A stretch of 64,000 nucleotides of DNA, taken from assembly GCA_029168955.1 (NCBI GenBank), contig JAPDOI010000361.1, positions 372,001-436,000 of the forward strand. The letters are read 5' to 3'. Below, piece by piece: positions 26,601 to 41,600 of the stretch (position 1 is its first letter; the number at the start of each line of letters is the position of its first letter). Below the pieces are notes generated by a model. The model saw only the letters and a program-made list of their open reading frames with translations, ran no database searches and was not told the origin of the DNA. A program made the translations under genes and the position numbers. This DNA is from Aplectana chamaeleonis. Its lineage: Eukaryota; Nematoda; Chromadorea; Rhabditida; Cosmocercidae.

Positions 26601-29600
26601 CTTGGTTTCGGCACGATTGACCCTTGTCCCAGCACGATTATTATCGTGTTGTGTACTGTAACAGCGGTTGTCCGCCCACACGGTCTTACCTGGTCTTTTC
26701 TGTAAAGAAAGAGACTGCTTAGCTAGTAGAATACTTTCCTGTAACTGTGCAGTAATCTTCTGAGAAAGTGAAAATTTTTCTTATATTGATGTTCAGTGCC
26801 CCAATTAACCCTCCTGTTCAAAGTTAGGGCTGAAAATATTCAATAATCTCCACGTTCGACTCTCTATGAACCTTGGCATCAGAATAATAAAATATTCAAA
26901 CTTCTAAAATTCGAGAAATTACAGTTTTCGGAGTGTTTGATCTATCCATATGCATTAGGGAAATTTGCCAAACTTCAAACTGTTTCTTTTTACCTTCCCC
27001 ACAACATCTTACAGACCATTTTTCAAAACTCTAGTTTGTGCTGAGATCAGTCCCTAGATGGATGAGCGGAGTTCCGCGTTTCGCTTTCCGAAACCCGCAG
27101 TTTCGCGCATTTTTGGCATTCCGCGTTCCGCATTCCGAAAACCGCAGAAAACGCCGCCGAAGGCGAAAATATCGGGTCGTCTGGGATTAGGAAAACATTA
27201 GATAATTTCTCAATTTTCCGCTTTTCGCGTTCCGAAAACCGCATTTCCGCGCATTTTCAGGCGTTTCGCGCCCGATTTCCGAAACCCGAGAAAATTTTTT
27301 CTGTTACGAAACCCGAAAACTGATTTCCGAAATTTCATATTTTTATTCCGCTCATCCCTTGTCCCTAGCAGGGCTGTTCGTAACTGAATTTTATATTTTC
27401 GCGAATCGTAATTTTTCAAATTCCTCGTAATTCTTGAATTGTAATTCGTAACTGATAACGAGTAGCGAGCCCACACATAGCCCAAGCAAGAAGGACAGTC
27501 CTATTTGGAACACCTCAGCGCTCCACTGATGAGATGCCTCCGTAGCGAAAGAGGCTTGAGGTTGAACTTCAGAATAGAACTTTTTTGAGCAAAATATGTG
27601 TAGAAATTGTGTACATACGTGTGATAGAAGCCAACTAAACCAGTGCCACGTTTTTCTCATCTTCTAAATACGAAAAGATCATCACTTTAGCAAACATAGT
27701 TAAATGGAAAACAAGAAGTTCAAAATTGTGGGGGAAAAATCGTGGGTTGATACTTCCAATCTTTCAATGGAAGGATACCCGGTCAAGGTGGCCATTTCAA
27801 ACGAAATATACATCTAACAAAACTGCTTTTTGACGCAGAAATCGACTCTCCCTGCTCTATTTGTGAAGCTTTACTCTGAGCGGAGTTTTAAGTGTCTTCC
27901 CCATAAATAATATAAATTTGTTGCGTTGGAGACAGCAGTCCGAGAGATAAAGGTTGTTTAAAACCCTGAAATGCAGAAAGGTGAAGGCAAACATATGATT
28001 TCAAAAATCAATTCTCTTTCAATATTTCCTCCTTTTGCATACAGTCTACGGCAACGTAAAAAGGCGATTGTGCGGTTGCGTATTTTTACTAAGCATACTG
28101 TAGGTCGCACCAGAATCGTCGGCAATTTTCTCCTGAATTTCTGAGAAAAAGCATGAGGAAACGTTCAACGGTGAGTTTTCCCCGACACGCAAACATTGTT
28201 AATATACCTAAAGCATTCGCCATGGATACATGCAGCAACAATAACAAGAAATAGTGAATTACCTTTGTTATTTCCATTTTTTTGTAATTTTTTAATTTTT
28301 TTCTGGATATTCCTGCGCGTATCTATGATAAAGACTTTGAGTGTTGTGACAATGATTATGTTAGGGGGGAGCACTCACGTTTTTCGACTTCTCGATATTT
28401 TCTTTTTGAGAAATCAGGAGAAAATTGCAACTCTGCCGTCGAATATCGCGAAGCCCACAGTGTGTTAAAGGTAAAAAAAAAACGCAACCGCGCAATCGCC
28501 TTTTTTCTTTTGCCGTGGACTGTGGAATTTTTTGAATTAACATTTTTAAAAACATTTATTAATCTTTTGAAAAAGGTGGGTTCCTTGTGAGATTCATCTT
28601 TCTAGAATGATCTGCTGGAGTCATATAATCTTTGAGCTGCTTCAGCCATAATTTTTGCTGTGTCAAACAGAATTTTTAAGACTACCACTTTCGTCAAACA
28701 GTGTCTTTAGGTAAAATTGTTCTTCTCCCTATCCCACAGCGGACTTCAATCAAAAAACCCGAGTTTTTCTTGTAACTTTTTAATCGGTGGAGACAGATGC
28801 GTGGTGAGGATTGTTACCGAAACCTCAGTGAAATTCTGCAAAGCAGTGTAGAATGGTTACCAACCTTGATCTAATCCTTAAGCCTGCCATGTCGGTAGAA
28901 CCGGCACAGTGAATGTCTTTAGTTTAAGTCCATATCGGAGTGAAATACCTGCCATCAGTTGCAGTCGACCACCGCAGCTTGAAGATAATCGCGCTGGGAC
29001 GAATTTTAATCGTGTCAGGACCTCGTAGACCAGTACGATTCTGTTGACACTAGGTGTTGCAACAGTGGTTGTCTGCAACTGCGGACCGTAATCGCGCCCC
29101 GATATAGACAGTAGCTCCACCAAATGTCTACATCGCTCATTCATGGGACAAGAGCATTCCATGCTGATGTATCACTGTGGAGCTCGACCCGACTCGCATA
29201 TGGAGTAAGGAATGATAGGACTACGGTAATAACTTTGAGATGGTTAGTGTGAGTAGTGAAGCGGTCTGTCATACCTTAATCTCGTTACCAACAGTCATAT
29301 TTCACCATGACCGACCCCTCTCTTCGGACTACGTTCGACCGGAAACATCAGGGAAAGTGTCCACCAAAAATTGAAAGTAAAAAGAAAGGAATATCAGGAA
29401 TATGAAGGAAGTGAAAATCTATCGATGCTATAGATCGCAAAATCAGGGGTGGTAGTGATTGGGGGTGTTAAACGCGAAGTAACAGGCGTTAAGTTCGCGT
29501 TAAACGCGAGTTTAACCACAACAGAATCTGAGCAGGACTCCTAACAGTTGGGAGAGAATTCGCTCTAGTTTCACCCTAACATCCCTCAGTGGTAGCCATT

Positions 29601-32600
29601 TGTTACATTTTCAATGGAAACGACTCGAAAAAGCGACAAGTGTAACCTTTGTTACGAATAATAGCGATTTCAAAACGTTTGCAGGGCTGTTTTTTCTATA
29701 AAATTTCGACAAGTGGCATCCTCGCGACAAGTTCGCGTTCAACATACTCTCGCAGAAAGCACGGAAATAGCGCTGAAATGCGAGAGGAACTGGCGGTTAA
29801 CGAAAAACTCCTCCCGAGGAGTTTTTGGATGCGGTTAGCAAGATACAGTAGGAACAATTTTGACCATCTATACTGAGGGCAAGTACGAGTTTAATTAATG
29901 CAGAGGATTAAGGAAGTTTTTAGCACTGTTAGCCATTTTGATTCAGGACGTCAGCCTATCTTTAAAACTGAAGGTGTCTAAAGGGATAGTCTTGTAACGG
30001 CTTCCGCCAGGGAAAAAGGCGATGAGGGATCAAAAACAAAGCAGGGATCATTGCTGAAACACGTTGGCCGTCTCCTTTGGTGGCACTAATCAATCCCTCC
30101 CAATCAGCTATTAATTTTTTGGCGAGCGCCGACACTTCTCACGCTTTTGTTTATTTTCTTCCGAAATTCATTCGCTTCGCTATTATCAGGTTAGTTTCAT
30201 TTTCGTAATTCATTGCGTACCACAGGCGATGAGGAGTATGTAGTAAATTAATTGTTTGCTCGCGTTTCGAACAGGTTTCCACAACTTTTTTAGTGCAAAA
30301 AAGTGAAAATTTCCCAAGCCACTGATTTTCAAGTGATTTGATGCTTTAGTAATGTTTAATCAGCATTAGTCGGGGCGTATCGGGCGAGTTTTGTGGGAAA
30401 GAAATGCGAACTTGTTTTTAAAACCAACTGTATTTGTTCTCCTTTTTCTGCAAGATTCGAATACTCCTCTTTCATTGCCAGATCAGTGCCATCGTGGCCT
30501 CTTTTTTTTTGAGGGTCCGCGACGCACTTGCTTTGGTGCATTGGTAGAGCCACTCGAAGTGTTTCAAATTCTTACCTTGAAATATGTGTACAAAATCTTT
30601 TCCTTGCATGATGCGCATATGAGTGTGTAACAGTGTTTCTATATATTTTCAGCACTAACTGCGGGCGGGGGATTAGTTTCATTTTGAGAAGACGGCAAAC
30701 ACTTCACAAATTCAACTGCATCAATGACCGAAACCACACCATTACCCCAATCTCGGACGCCAGACTTCAGTTGCACGCTTCCAAAAAAAACACTTGAATT
30801 CTTTTTCAAGAACGAAAATAGACTATCTAGTTTATCATCATTCTTATAAGTTTTTAACTATCCATTTCAGTTGAATACAGGACATTCTTTGAATTTATGC
30901 ATTACTCGACGAGTTTCGGAACGTCTTTTTCGCACCTAGCGTTACCTTTTCAAGAACACCTTGTGAATAATTCATCCAGAAATTTTCAAATTTTCGTTCG
31001 CTCAAAATTTGCTTTGGAGAAGTTTTTTGTTTTTCAAAAAAACCTTTGTTTGAAAAAATAAAAAAAAACGTTAACAAAGTAACTACAAACGCAAACTTTT
31101 GTCAGATCACACGCATTTGATTGATTGAGGCTAATGATTAACCTTACATGTCTTTTCGAGAGTGGTCCTGAAAACTCACGGAGCTCATAAAAAATTACGA
31201 GAATTAGGATTTCCAAGGCAAATTCAAAAAATTGCGTTCTGATCGTGTTTCGAACAAGCAAAATATTACGAAGTTCCCTTTGAATGCTCTTCCTAATGAA
31301 TAAAATAAGTAGCATTACTTGTATAATCTTTCCGATCCCTCGTCTTTCCACTGTAAACGTCGTTCGTGTCAAAGTGTAGAAAATACTTATGCGGACGAAG
31401 GTCACGCATAATGTATGTGTAAGCAGAGGGCAGCATTCGTTATACCGGCAACAAACCGTGGCACCTATGTCGCGGTTCGTTGCCGGCCAGGAGGTGGCGG
31501 TTTGTTAGGTTTAATTAGGCGGCTCTACTGCATTTATGTCGCGGTATGTTGGCGGCTTGGAGGTGGCGGTTTATTCGCGGTTAACACCCCATTTACTACC
31601 ACCCCAGATTGTTCTCTCAATCGCTTTTTCACGATTCGTTACGATTTCGGGCCGAAATTTTGTAAGTCGTAAATCGTATAAAAAGTGCCAAAGACGGCCG
31701 TAATTCGTAAATCGTTATTCGTAATTACGCACAGCCTTGGTCTAGTGAGGTGTTTTTAAAATGGGAAACATCCCGTCAGATCTCCAAAGAATTCCATTCT
31801 CATATGATGAGTCCAGGCTCAATAAGGAAATGAAGAAATTTTTCTATGAAACGGAATTCCGAATTAAGGCTGTTGCTGTGCCCGAGGCATACATCAACTG
31901 GCGTCTCAATTGGGGCCCAGTTTGCGATCCACCTCGTTGTCTTCAGGCGTCAGAAGGCGGTTACGGAACACTCACAATTAACAACGCTCAGTAAGTTTAA
32001 TTCGCTCTCAAATGCAGTGTTCACGAAGAAAAAGTCGCTCGTCATTTTGGCTAAGACTTAAGCTTCGGGTACCTCTAAGAAGATAAAGAACGGAAGTACG
32101 ACGCAAAACGGCCAGTAGGTGGGTGAAAATCTCGTGGGCTAGCCAACCCATTGGGAAACTCCGCCCACGTCCTATAACAGTTTCCCTGAAATCGTGGTTA
32201 GATGAGCGATGGTTTCCGATCAAAAGCCCCGTTGTTCCCTTCATTCTCGCAAAAGAAACGCGAGTTATATTCCTCGGACAACTCGTCCACAATGCTTCCC
32301 TAGCTGAATTTTGAAAGACCATAACTCCGTTTCCAGGGGGTCTTTTACGATTCCAGGGACATCATTGAAATCAGCATGGGACCGCTTTCAAGATAGGCGT
32401 AAAAACGGAGCAATGACTATTATCGTGAACACTGCCTTTAATCCAAGACGCTTCCTTATTTCTTGAGATCATTGCTGACTAAATGGTTTTTTTAACAGAA
32501 CAGTGCCAGCTTATTCAGAATAGTTTTGTCCTAATTGCGTTTATACCGTATATTCTCTTTTTGAAGAGCATACTTATATACTTTTCAGGAATTTTTTTCC

Positions 32601-35600
32601 CTAATTCTATCTTCCGTATTATTTTCTGTGTTGCTCAGAAAGAACTGTTTTTATTCCCGACAAACATGTTTCTTCTCAACGCTGTGAGAAATTCAAACAA
32701 CAATCGTGAAGAAGTACATAGTTACTCAGATTCATTTCTGTCATGATTAAGGACTGAAGACAACGGAGTAACAAGAGGTCCTTCGCACATTGAGAAGTTA
32801 TTGGAACACACCAAAAGGGTAACGTGGGAATGAAATTCCACAGATATTTCCTCCTGTGTTCCGCGCAGTTGTTGTTTTGGCAAACCATAATACGAAGGTA
32901 TCTAGTAATTAGGTCACAACTATCGCCAATGACTGATGTGTAGTAATCCAGCAGCGGAGTTAGTAGAGACTCTTCGTAAATATGGAGCTTTAGAATCAAC
33001 AATACTAGTAGTACATGATATTCGACATACCTAGGTTAGGCTCTGAAATGATTTTCTTCTTCGAGGTGGCTTCCTGTAAGTGGATTTTTGAACATTTACC
33101 ATCCTTTCCGTGCAATTTCGGAATCTCCAACACATCCCTAATTTTCCTGGAACCTACTATGGTTTCGATTCCCCCTGAATACGTGAAACTAAATCAAACT
33201 CCAGGTAAAAAATTTGGGACATTTTTTCAAAGATTTCCGGACAAAACTTCTCCAGACAACATCGCGTAATATCATAGACCACTTGGTTCAGTCTGAAATT
33301 AGCTTTCTGGAAGCTCTCAAGACAGCTTTTGACGTTTTCGGCACCCAGAAATGCTTTAAAGGCAGCATACACGATCGTAAACGTGTTTGAGATAACTACA
33401 GAAATAGAATGGTATAGCTCAGATTACAATGCCTACTCATTTTGAAGCGTCAAAAACGACCCGCAATGTCGCGACACGAGTAGGAAGTTGGCCCCGCCCC
33501 TGTATCTGCCCGCCCCCTGTATATGCTGTTCTCCTCTAAAACAGAGATGGTGGGTCATTCCTACCGTCATGACGTCTGTGGGTGGTACAATAGGTACAAT
33601 AAGTAAACCACACACATCGGAGACAGTGGGAATGGCCCAGCACCCCTGTGATGGAGGAGGACGCAAATGCAGGGGGCGGAGAAATACAGGGACGGGGCTA
33701 ACTCTTACTCGTGTAGCGGCATTGTGTGTCGTTTTTGACGCCCCATAATGCGTACGCGTTGCGTTCTGAACCATACCATTCTATTTCCATAGTTATATCG
33801 AACACGTTTACGAGCGTGTATGCTGCCTTTAATAGTACACCAAGAGAGCTTTGGAACATCTAGTCCTTATATCGGACATTATAGAAGCCCTTTCCTTTTC
33901 ATACCTGCCACTCCTGGAACGAAGAAGGATCATGGGCGAGGACGGGTTCAGAAGAGCACCTCAGAAAGGAATGTCTCGTAGGTTGTAGGTATGTGTGAGC
34001 ACTGGCAGACCGGTTCAGATCATCATCGTAGCGGAAAGAGAGATGGAAATGGATGGCGGAGAGCCGAAAGAAGCCAGAAATTCGCGGAACCCATCGCGCC
34101 ATCACTCATTGTAAGAACTGTCATCGACAGCGAATATCAGAAAGGAATATGATGATGAAGGGGATGAAGAAATCCACAATCTGCTGCATTGGTCGAGTAT
34201 TATCATATGTTCGCGCATTGTGTGTTGCATCTCTGTGCCGGTTGGACGCGGTTTTTCATTAAAGGCACAGTCCCAGCTCATAGACGAAATCTGAGATTTT
34301 CACACAATTGTGAAGTAAACCCACCCTTTATAACACCTGTCAAGTGCGAGCTCCCGATTCCTCCGAACAAGCGAGATATGGGAGGAAGCCACCCTGGGGC
34401 GCCCACATCAGGAAGCCATTTTGGCACGCCCCTTTTACGATGTTTCGAGCTCAACATTATTGAGATGAGCGATGGTTCCCGATCGATAGCCCCGTTCTTC
34501 CCTTCATTTCCCTTGCTCTCTCTCTTTGTCCAGGTTGGCTCGCATACATCGGCTGCAAATGACGGAAGTTACAAGCCTCGGACAACTCGTCCACCATGCT
34601 TCCGTAGCTCAATTTTTGAAGGGCCATAATTTCGCTCCCAGGAGGTCTTGTGCGATTCCAGAGACATCGTTGGAATCAGAGTGGGATCGTTCTCGAAATA
34701 GGCAGAGAAACGGAGAAACGATCCTGAGGTTGGACTGTACTTTTAAAGGTTCAGTTTAAAGGCAGTGTTCACGATAAGAATCGTTTTTCTGCTTGTCCGC
34801 CTATCTTGAAGACGGGCCCACGCTGATTCCAATGATGTTTTGGAATCGCACAAGACCTTCTAGGAACGGAGTTATGGTCCCTCAACAATTGAGCTAAGGA
34901 AGCATGGTGGACGAGTTGTCCGGGGCTTGTAACTTCCGTCTTTCGCAGCCGATGTATGTGAGCTGACCTGAGTAAAGAGAGAAGTTGGGAATAAAGGGAA
35001 GAACGGGGCTATTGATCGGAAACCATCGCTCATCTCACAATCTCAAGCATTCATTTGTTCACGTCGGGGGGCGTGGAAAGTGCATCTGGGTGTTACGAGC
35101 TGACGGGTGTCCAACTTTGGGGCCGTGGGGGACCGTTCTGAACTCATTTTTCTTAGTTTTTTTCAACGTTAGGGCTGCGCTAAGCCCCGCAGCTGCCGAT
35201 CTCCACTAAAAAAAACAGACATGGTTTTTATCGTGGACACTGCCTTTAAGAGTGTGGCTCAATTTCGATATAATGGTCCGGCCGCTGTGTATGGCCACCC
35301 TGCCAAACACGGAGTCTCCACCCTTCTGAATAAACGGGAAAAGATGAAACATCTTTTCATTCCGCCTCCAAGTTAGAACCCAATCCCTTCGCCCACTTCC
35401 GGGAAAAGTTCTCAATAGGGACGAGATGCGCGATGGATTCTTGTCAAAGTATATGTTCTTCCATTTCTTATCGGTCTAGCTTTGCTGCTCCACTGCGATG
35501 GTCGCGAACGACAGAAAAAAACAGGTCCGAGACAGCTCGTCCACGAAATTGTCGTTGTTTAAATCCATAATCTTTGAAGAGCCATAATTCCGTTCGTAGT

Positions 35601-38600
35601 GGGTTCTGAACGATTCTGACGGTACCACTGTGATCAGCACAAATTTGCTCTGAAACAAGTGATAGAGTTCGGAAGCGATTCTGAGGTTAGACTCTGTCTT
35701 TGAATCTAAAACGTGTACTCGAAGAGGCATCGTGTTCGCAGACCATTTTTTGCATTTATGCTAAATAGGACTCCAACGGACTCTTCTTGTGAAAGAGACC
35801 TTGTGAAGTGCCTAAAAGGGACTTCGAAGTTCGATGTCGGCGTTCTGAATACAACGCTTACCTGCCCTCTGCAAAGGAACGGCTTGCACTTCTTCAATAT
35901 ACCTAGGACGTACAAAATCCTAGCGCACCTCAGGATTTTCTTGGCATGGCACGCTCGCACCGTTTGGTCTCACTGGTGTTTCTTGCGGGAAATTATTCAC
36001 TAAAAATCATCCTCCGTACCAGCTATTCAAGCGCGTTTCGCGGTATGCCACCATCAGAGCTGTGCATTATGTGGAGTTCGATTTCGGAAAGGGAAAAGTA
36101 CTAGCAAAGTTTTTCTTTGGGCGGTAGGGAGGCGCATTTGAACCGAAATAGAAAAATGGCAGCCTGGTTCATTATTGTGAAGCTGTCTTGTCTTGAGCTC
36201 ATTGGGGCTCCCTCAAAGCTACGCTGAATTCGGCAACCTTGAACCACCGACTCTTGCACATGAATCAATTCGGTGTAGAATCCAGCTCCGTCTACCTTCT
36301 CCGCAAGTGTGCGCTACGGGGTCAAGACTTTTGAAATGTCGCTTTCATTTTCAGTAGATCTTTTTTTGCGGCGGAGGAATAAATGATCGCTCTGCACCGA
36401 TCGGCTGTGTAGAATCCTTGAAGGGAGTGGTCGCGATCAAAAATGTTTGTCTTCTTTTTCTCTCTAAAACCTTTTCTGGGTTTAGAGTAGTAGGACCTAT
36501 AGGAAAAAATCGCGAAAGAAACGCTATTTCGGGTCAAATTTGAAGCCCGAACTCTCTTGTCTTTTGATGGTGGACGAGCCCACTCCACATCATCGGCATC
36601 GATAATCTATAATATCAATAACATCAGCTGTCTTGGAATTGAATCTCATTCAATAAACATTGACTCATCTAGTCGCAAACATTGACTGAAATGCTTGTTT
36701 TCATTGTTCAACTGGTTTTATTAGGTAAATTTGCATTTATTTCGTCCTCTGAATGACGATAATTTTTGACTGCTCGGCATGAGGCTGCGATCTTTTTGGA
36801 CGGCGCTGTACACGTGTGCACGAACTGTCATCTTTGGGCCCTAGAAACTCTAATTCTAACCCGTTTTTCAGTGCGCTACCTTCATAGTTTTTTAGCTGTT
36901 TTCGATCTGAGCTGATTTTCATAGTTTTTTCGATAACGTTTTTCATCGTGACCACTGCCTCTAACTATTCCCTATTATAAAAAAGCCTAGCAGATGCTAC
37001 TTTCCACTACTTTGGTTTAAATGTTGGTAGAGCGGCATCAGGTATTTTAGTTCCTGTTGTTCACGCTAAGCTTTGGCAATCTGAGCTTTGGCAATCGAAA
37101 AGCCGAAAAAGGTTCCCGAAAAAATTCTTCATATTATTGCATTAGCCAAAAAAAATCATTGCAGACCGATCGATCAAGGAGCTTATACATGTGAAGCAAT
37201 CAACGTCAAAGGTCGAGTGTTGGCCACTCCTGACTGTATCGTTAGAATCGTGAGCATTCCATCTCCACAACCTCCTCCAGTACAGCCTCAGATCAGATGC
37301 GATCCCCGCGGAGCTGCCACTCCGTACCCAGATCATACGGGAGCATGCAGCTGCAAGGTCTATACCAGCATGCCTTCATGGTTTGGGCAGAACTCTAACT
37401 TTGATTTTTAGCCATTGGTCTATGGGCCGACGTGTTCTGAGTGTCGTCCAGGATCTTTCCATTTGAATGACAAGGCGCCCCAGGGATGTCTGAAATGCTT
37501 CTGCTTTGGAATCACCAACAACTGCCGCTCCAGCAGTTACTATAGGACTCAGGTTAGGCGTTACTGCACTACGTCTCATGTACACCATCAAGTTTTCAAT
37601 TATTTTCAAAACTCACACAAAAATGTACTTCTCGCAAAGGATGGTTGTGTGATAAACTTGATGATTCGACCGTTCCTTAACTAATGTGTATTTTTAGAGC
37701 CTTTTTTTGGGTGTAGAATCCAAATATGCCATTTGAAACTACCTGCGTTAATAGTACACCTTCTTTGAACGGTGTTGTGTGCGCCCTAGTGATTTTTGAA
37801 AGACCCCTAATGCAGTTTTTTTCGGTCAGGCATCCCATGTAACTCTCATTGAGAAGTTCTGAGGTAGACCTGGCATTTAGGTCACCGCAGATCAGAGTAC
37901 CCCATACACACCGTAGCCTAATCTGTCGAAAGTCAGTATAGGGACCTCGGATACGTTCTGAACACCCCACAGTAACTTTATGAGTTTTCACATTTAGCAT
38001 CTCGCATAACGTCCAAAGTTGGATATAGTCCTCAAAATTCTCTCCGTGTAGGAAGCTTGGATCCAAACTCTATACATTAGTTGCTATAAAACTTGCGAAA
38101 ATCGATCGACCCGGTGGGAAGATTTAGAGTCAGATACCGCGCGTTTTTTACATGGGGTCTTTTGAAGCCACCTGATAAGATGTATGCACATGTATGTAGG
38201 GTCAGAACTCAACCAACGAGAGTACGCTTCCAGACTCTTCAAGCCTGTTGTCCAACGAACCTTACCTTACCTTAGTATTTCGAAGGCCGACAATTTCTCA
38301 TGCTCAGCATCTCAGACAACAATTTCAAGCAGCTCTCAAGTCAATTTTATCCAAAATACACAAGACGTAGTTCTTTTAGAGCTGCACCTTTCGTTTGGAA
38401 GTGCCATGTTCACTTGAAGGCATCGTTCGCGCTGGAAATCATTTTACATTTTTGTGGCTCAATTTCATGGATGAGCTCAGTAGACCACACCGGTGAACTT
38501 CGCCGCTTCAAAAATCGCTGGGTTATGAGGTTGGACGGGTTTTAAGATGTGGATCCGCCACCAGTCATCTATCACTTTTTCATAGAATGTTGATGCGACC

Positions 38601-41600
38601 GTCAGGCAACAGGAAAAACAGTTGCGGCTCAAACGCCACATGCAGGAAGACTTCGAAAATGACAATGACCAATTCTCCTAATACAGAAAAACTTCAAAAA
38701 TGATTTTGGCACGAAATTCAAATTCAATTTTTCAGTGTGTTCAGACTGGCTTTCATTTGTGAAAAAATGAAAGTTTTCCAAAGGCCCTTTCGATATTTCC
38801 ATTGATTAGAGAGGCCAAGGTGCACGAGAAAAAATATGTATTTTGCGCGTACGATGCCTTTAACAAAGTTTCTCTTATAAGGCTTGTTTTCCGGAACTGG
38901 AGAAGTTTTCTAAAAAAATCAGAGTTTCAACACACTTGTTGCTCCTTCTGTAAATTTTGGAATGACTCTTTCCTTGTTCAATTTTGTTCTGGTTTCTAAA
39001 TTTTGTTCCTAGGGTTCCCACCGACTCCTATGGTTACTAGCAAAATTTAGCTTATGTGTCAATTTAGCTATTTTATTACATCAAATGATCAATTTAAAAT
39101 GTCACAGCTGTGTATGTAGATAAATGAGCTGTTGAGGCTTGTAAGGTTTTTTGTTTGGTGTGGTGGCCACGGGGTTCTGGCGAAAGTCTATAAAGGATTG
39201 TTAGATTTCAGTAGTATGTATGAGCCTAACCTACTGTGCTTGGCAATATATTGCTATTATCCTTTCATACAACATCTAAGAAATCACGTTGATTTCTTCT
39301 GAAAACTTTCGGCAAGATGCAGGAAAGTGCTTCTGCGTATGCGAGACACAATCAAGGATACCGAGAATTTTCGGTCGTTACCAAACTCGCGTTTCCCTTA
39401 TTTAGAGCACAGTGCTTCTTCCTGTAAGCCTCTCTTTTTTTTCGGCAAAGACGTTTTTAATATTTTTCGTTTAGAAGAGTCCTCATCTTATTTATGAAGC
39501 AAAACAAACAGTGGACTATACATTGAGATTTCTATAGCAAAACGCTTCTTTCGACCTTCTTTGTCACGTTTATGTATGTGTTTCATGGAGAGTCTCTTGG
39601 TCTGATTTCAGGATGCAGCTTGTGTAAGTGTCGTCTCGTTTCGTCTTCAGTGTGACTGTGAACTCGTCTTATTTTCAATATTTCTGAACCTATCCCATTT
39701 CCCTTGGTTACTTTTGATGAAACCCATAAAATTTTTCTAACATATCCGTGGTGTAAAACGTCCTTTGGCACTTTTTCCCTCATCACTGCATGTGTTTTCA
39801 ACGTTTTTCCCGTAACCGTTTATGCACGATTTAATAATTAATTCCTGGCCAACTAACATCTATATGTATGCACATGGACTGATTTGAGTTGTTGTAATTA
39901 ACCATTAATTCGTTTAAGGATCGTTTGATGTTCGCCGGTAGCGATGAGGGCGTCATGTTGTCGGATGTTGAGGAACGAGACATCGACCGATCTACGAGAT
40001 TTGACTTCTCGAAGCAAGGATATCTCAGCTACACTCAGCAGCCAGTCGGTACAAAGTATTGGAGACTTCCGCAAAGATTCCTTGGCAACAAGGTCAGCGT
40101 AGTGTCTTACAGTTTTTCATGCTTTCACCCCATTTACAAAATTACGAATTCCAGGTCACCTCTTACGGTGGAAAGATGGAGTTTGAAATTCAGTACAGTG
40201 GACATGGATCTATGAGTCGCGAGCCAATGGTTGTGCTGAAAGTAAGTTAATGTTGTCCTAGTCTTTCCACCTGGTTTTTTCCTCGAAACACATGATTTCG
40301 CCTTCTCAGGGTAACCAAATCGTTATTGCACATCACGTTCGAAATCAGGAGCAAGTCCTTCAGCCAGATCGACCAAACATGATCACTTTGGAGACTTACG
40401 AGGTTTGTTCAGTCTATCTGCATCTCTGTAGATCTACCCTTTCTAAACACTATTCCGTTTCAGACGCATTTTGTTCAAATGAATGGAGCTCCAGTTAGCC
40501 GTGAGGATCTCATGATGGTTCTTGCCGATTTGGACGCCGTCCTCATTAGAGCAACGCACATCGACCAGCAGTATTCCAGCAGGTTAGCGCCTTCCCAGTT
40601 CAATGTTATTTTCCATTTTCTTTTATTCGCAAAAGTTCAACTCCATGCATAATAACACAAAATAGCACAAGCTTCAGTGACATATGATACCGTAACAAAA
40701 AGACAACACTCAATGAATATCCGATTCGAGCTGAATCTGTGAAAGAATTGCGAAAACAATACATAACAAATGTAATACTGACGTCTATCAGCTCAAAAGA
40801 ATTATGTATTTTCAAGAAAAATCTTACTTTACCCAACTCCTACATCTCATCCAGTTCGGAGATTTTTGAGTAGCGAATGATGAAATGAAACAAAAATAAT
40901 AGACTAATGAAAAGCATATCAAATGGTGCTGGAGCGCCGCGAATGTCGCATTTACTGATACAAAATGGGCCCGAGGCTCTTTCTTTCTCCCTTGCGGCGC
41001 ATTCGATCAACAAGCTGCCTATCTCATAGTGTCCAGTTGGCCCTTAGAGGTGCTGGAAGTCGACCTATAGTCACTTTCCGTAAGAACTTTCAACGCAATG
41101 CAGAGAGAAGAGCCCAATCACTATGAATCACAACAGAGATAATCTCTTTGTTGCAAATTTCTGTAGGGCTAGCACTTCCGGCGGACCGTGATATAGAGCG
41201 TACCTTTGTAGCGTGATACCCTGGCCCTGTAGAAACGGAGCCACCCCCACGCCCGCCCGTAAGAGTTGTGCGCTTCTGAAACATGACGACATGCTTCTGC
41301 GAAGAGGCCGTGGCTGCTACAAACGGTTTGCACGTTTGCAGCACGTGCTGCTGCACAATAGGAGCACATTAGCTCGACGAAACCCTCGAGTTGACGGTGA
41401 GTTGTAGTCGAGGTCAACTCGTAAACCTCTGTTCGGAGACAGTCTATTGAAGATCTCCGTCTTTGCTTCTAATCATTTTCATTTGACTCACACAGAGAGG
41501 CAGCAGTTATCGCAGAACTATGCACAGCCCCTTCGGCGATTCTAGTCTGGCGAATGGACGAGACTCGTTAATTTGCGGCAAGGCGTGCGGCGTTCGCAAC

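Noticed and set aside
35380..35705. Possible third AGGCACAG-type MITE
   Set aside because: Only the right end resembles the group (TTAGACTCTGTCTTTGA); no left end found.
37677..38066. Minus-strand frame with [10 protein letters not shown], recalling LINE endonuclease GDxN motifs
   Set aside because: Only one short motif-like stretch; no reverse transcriptase or other endonuclease boxes nearby.
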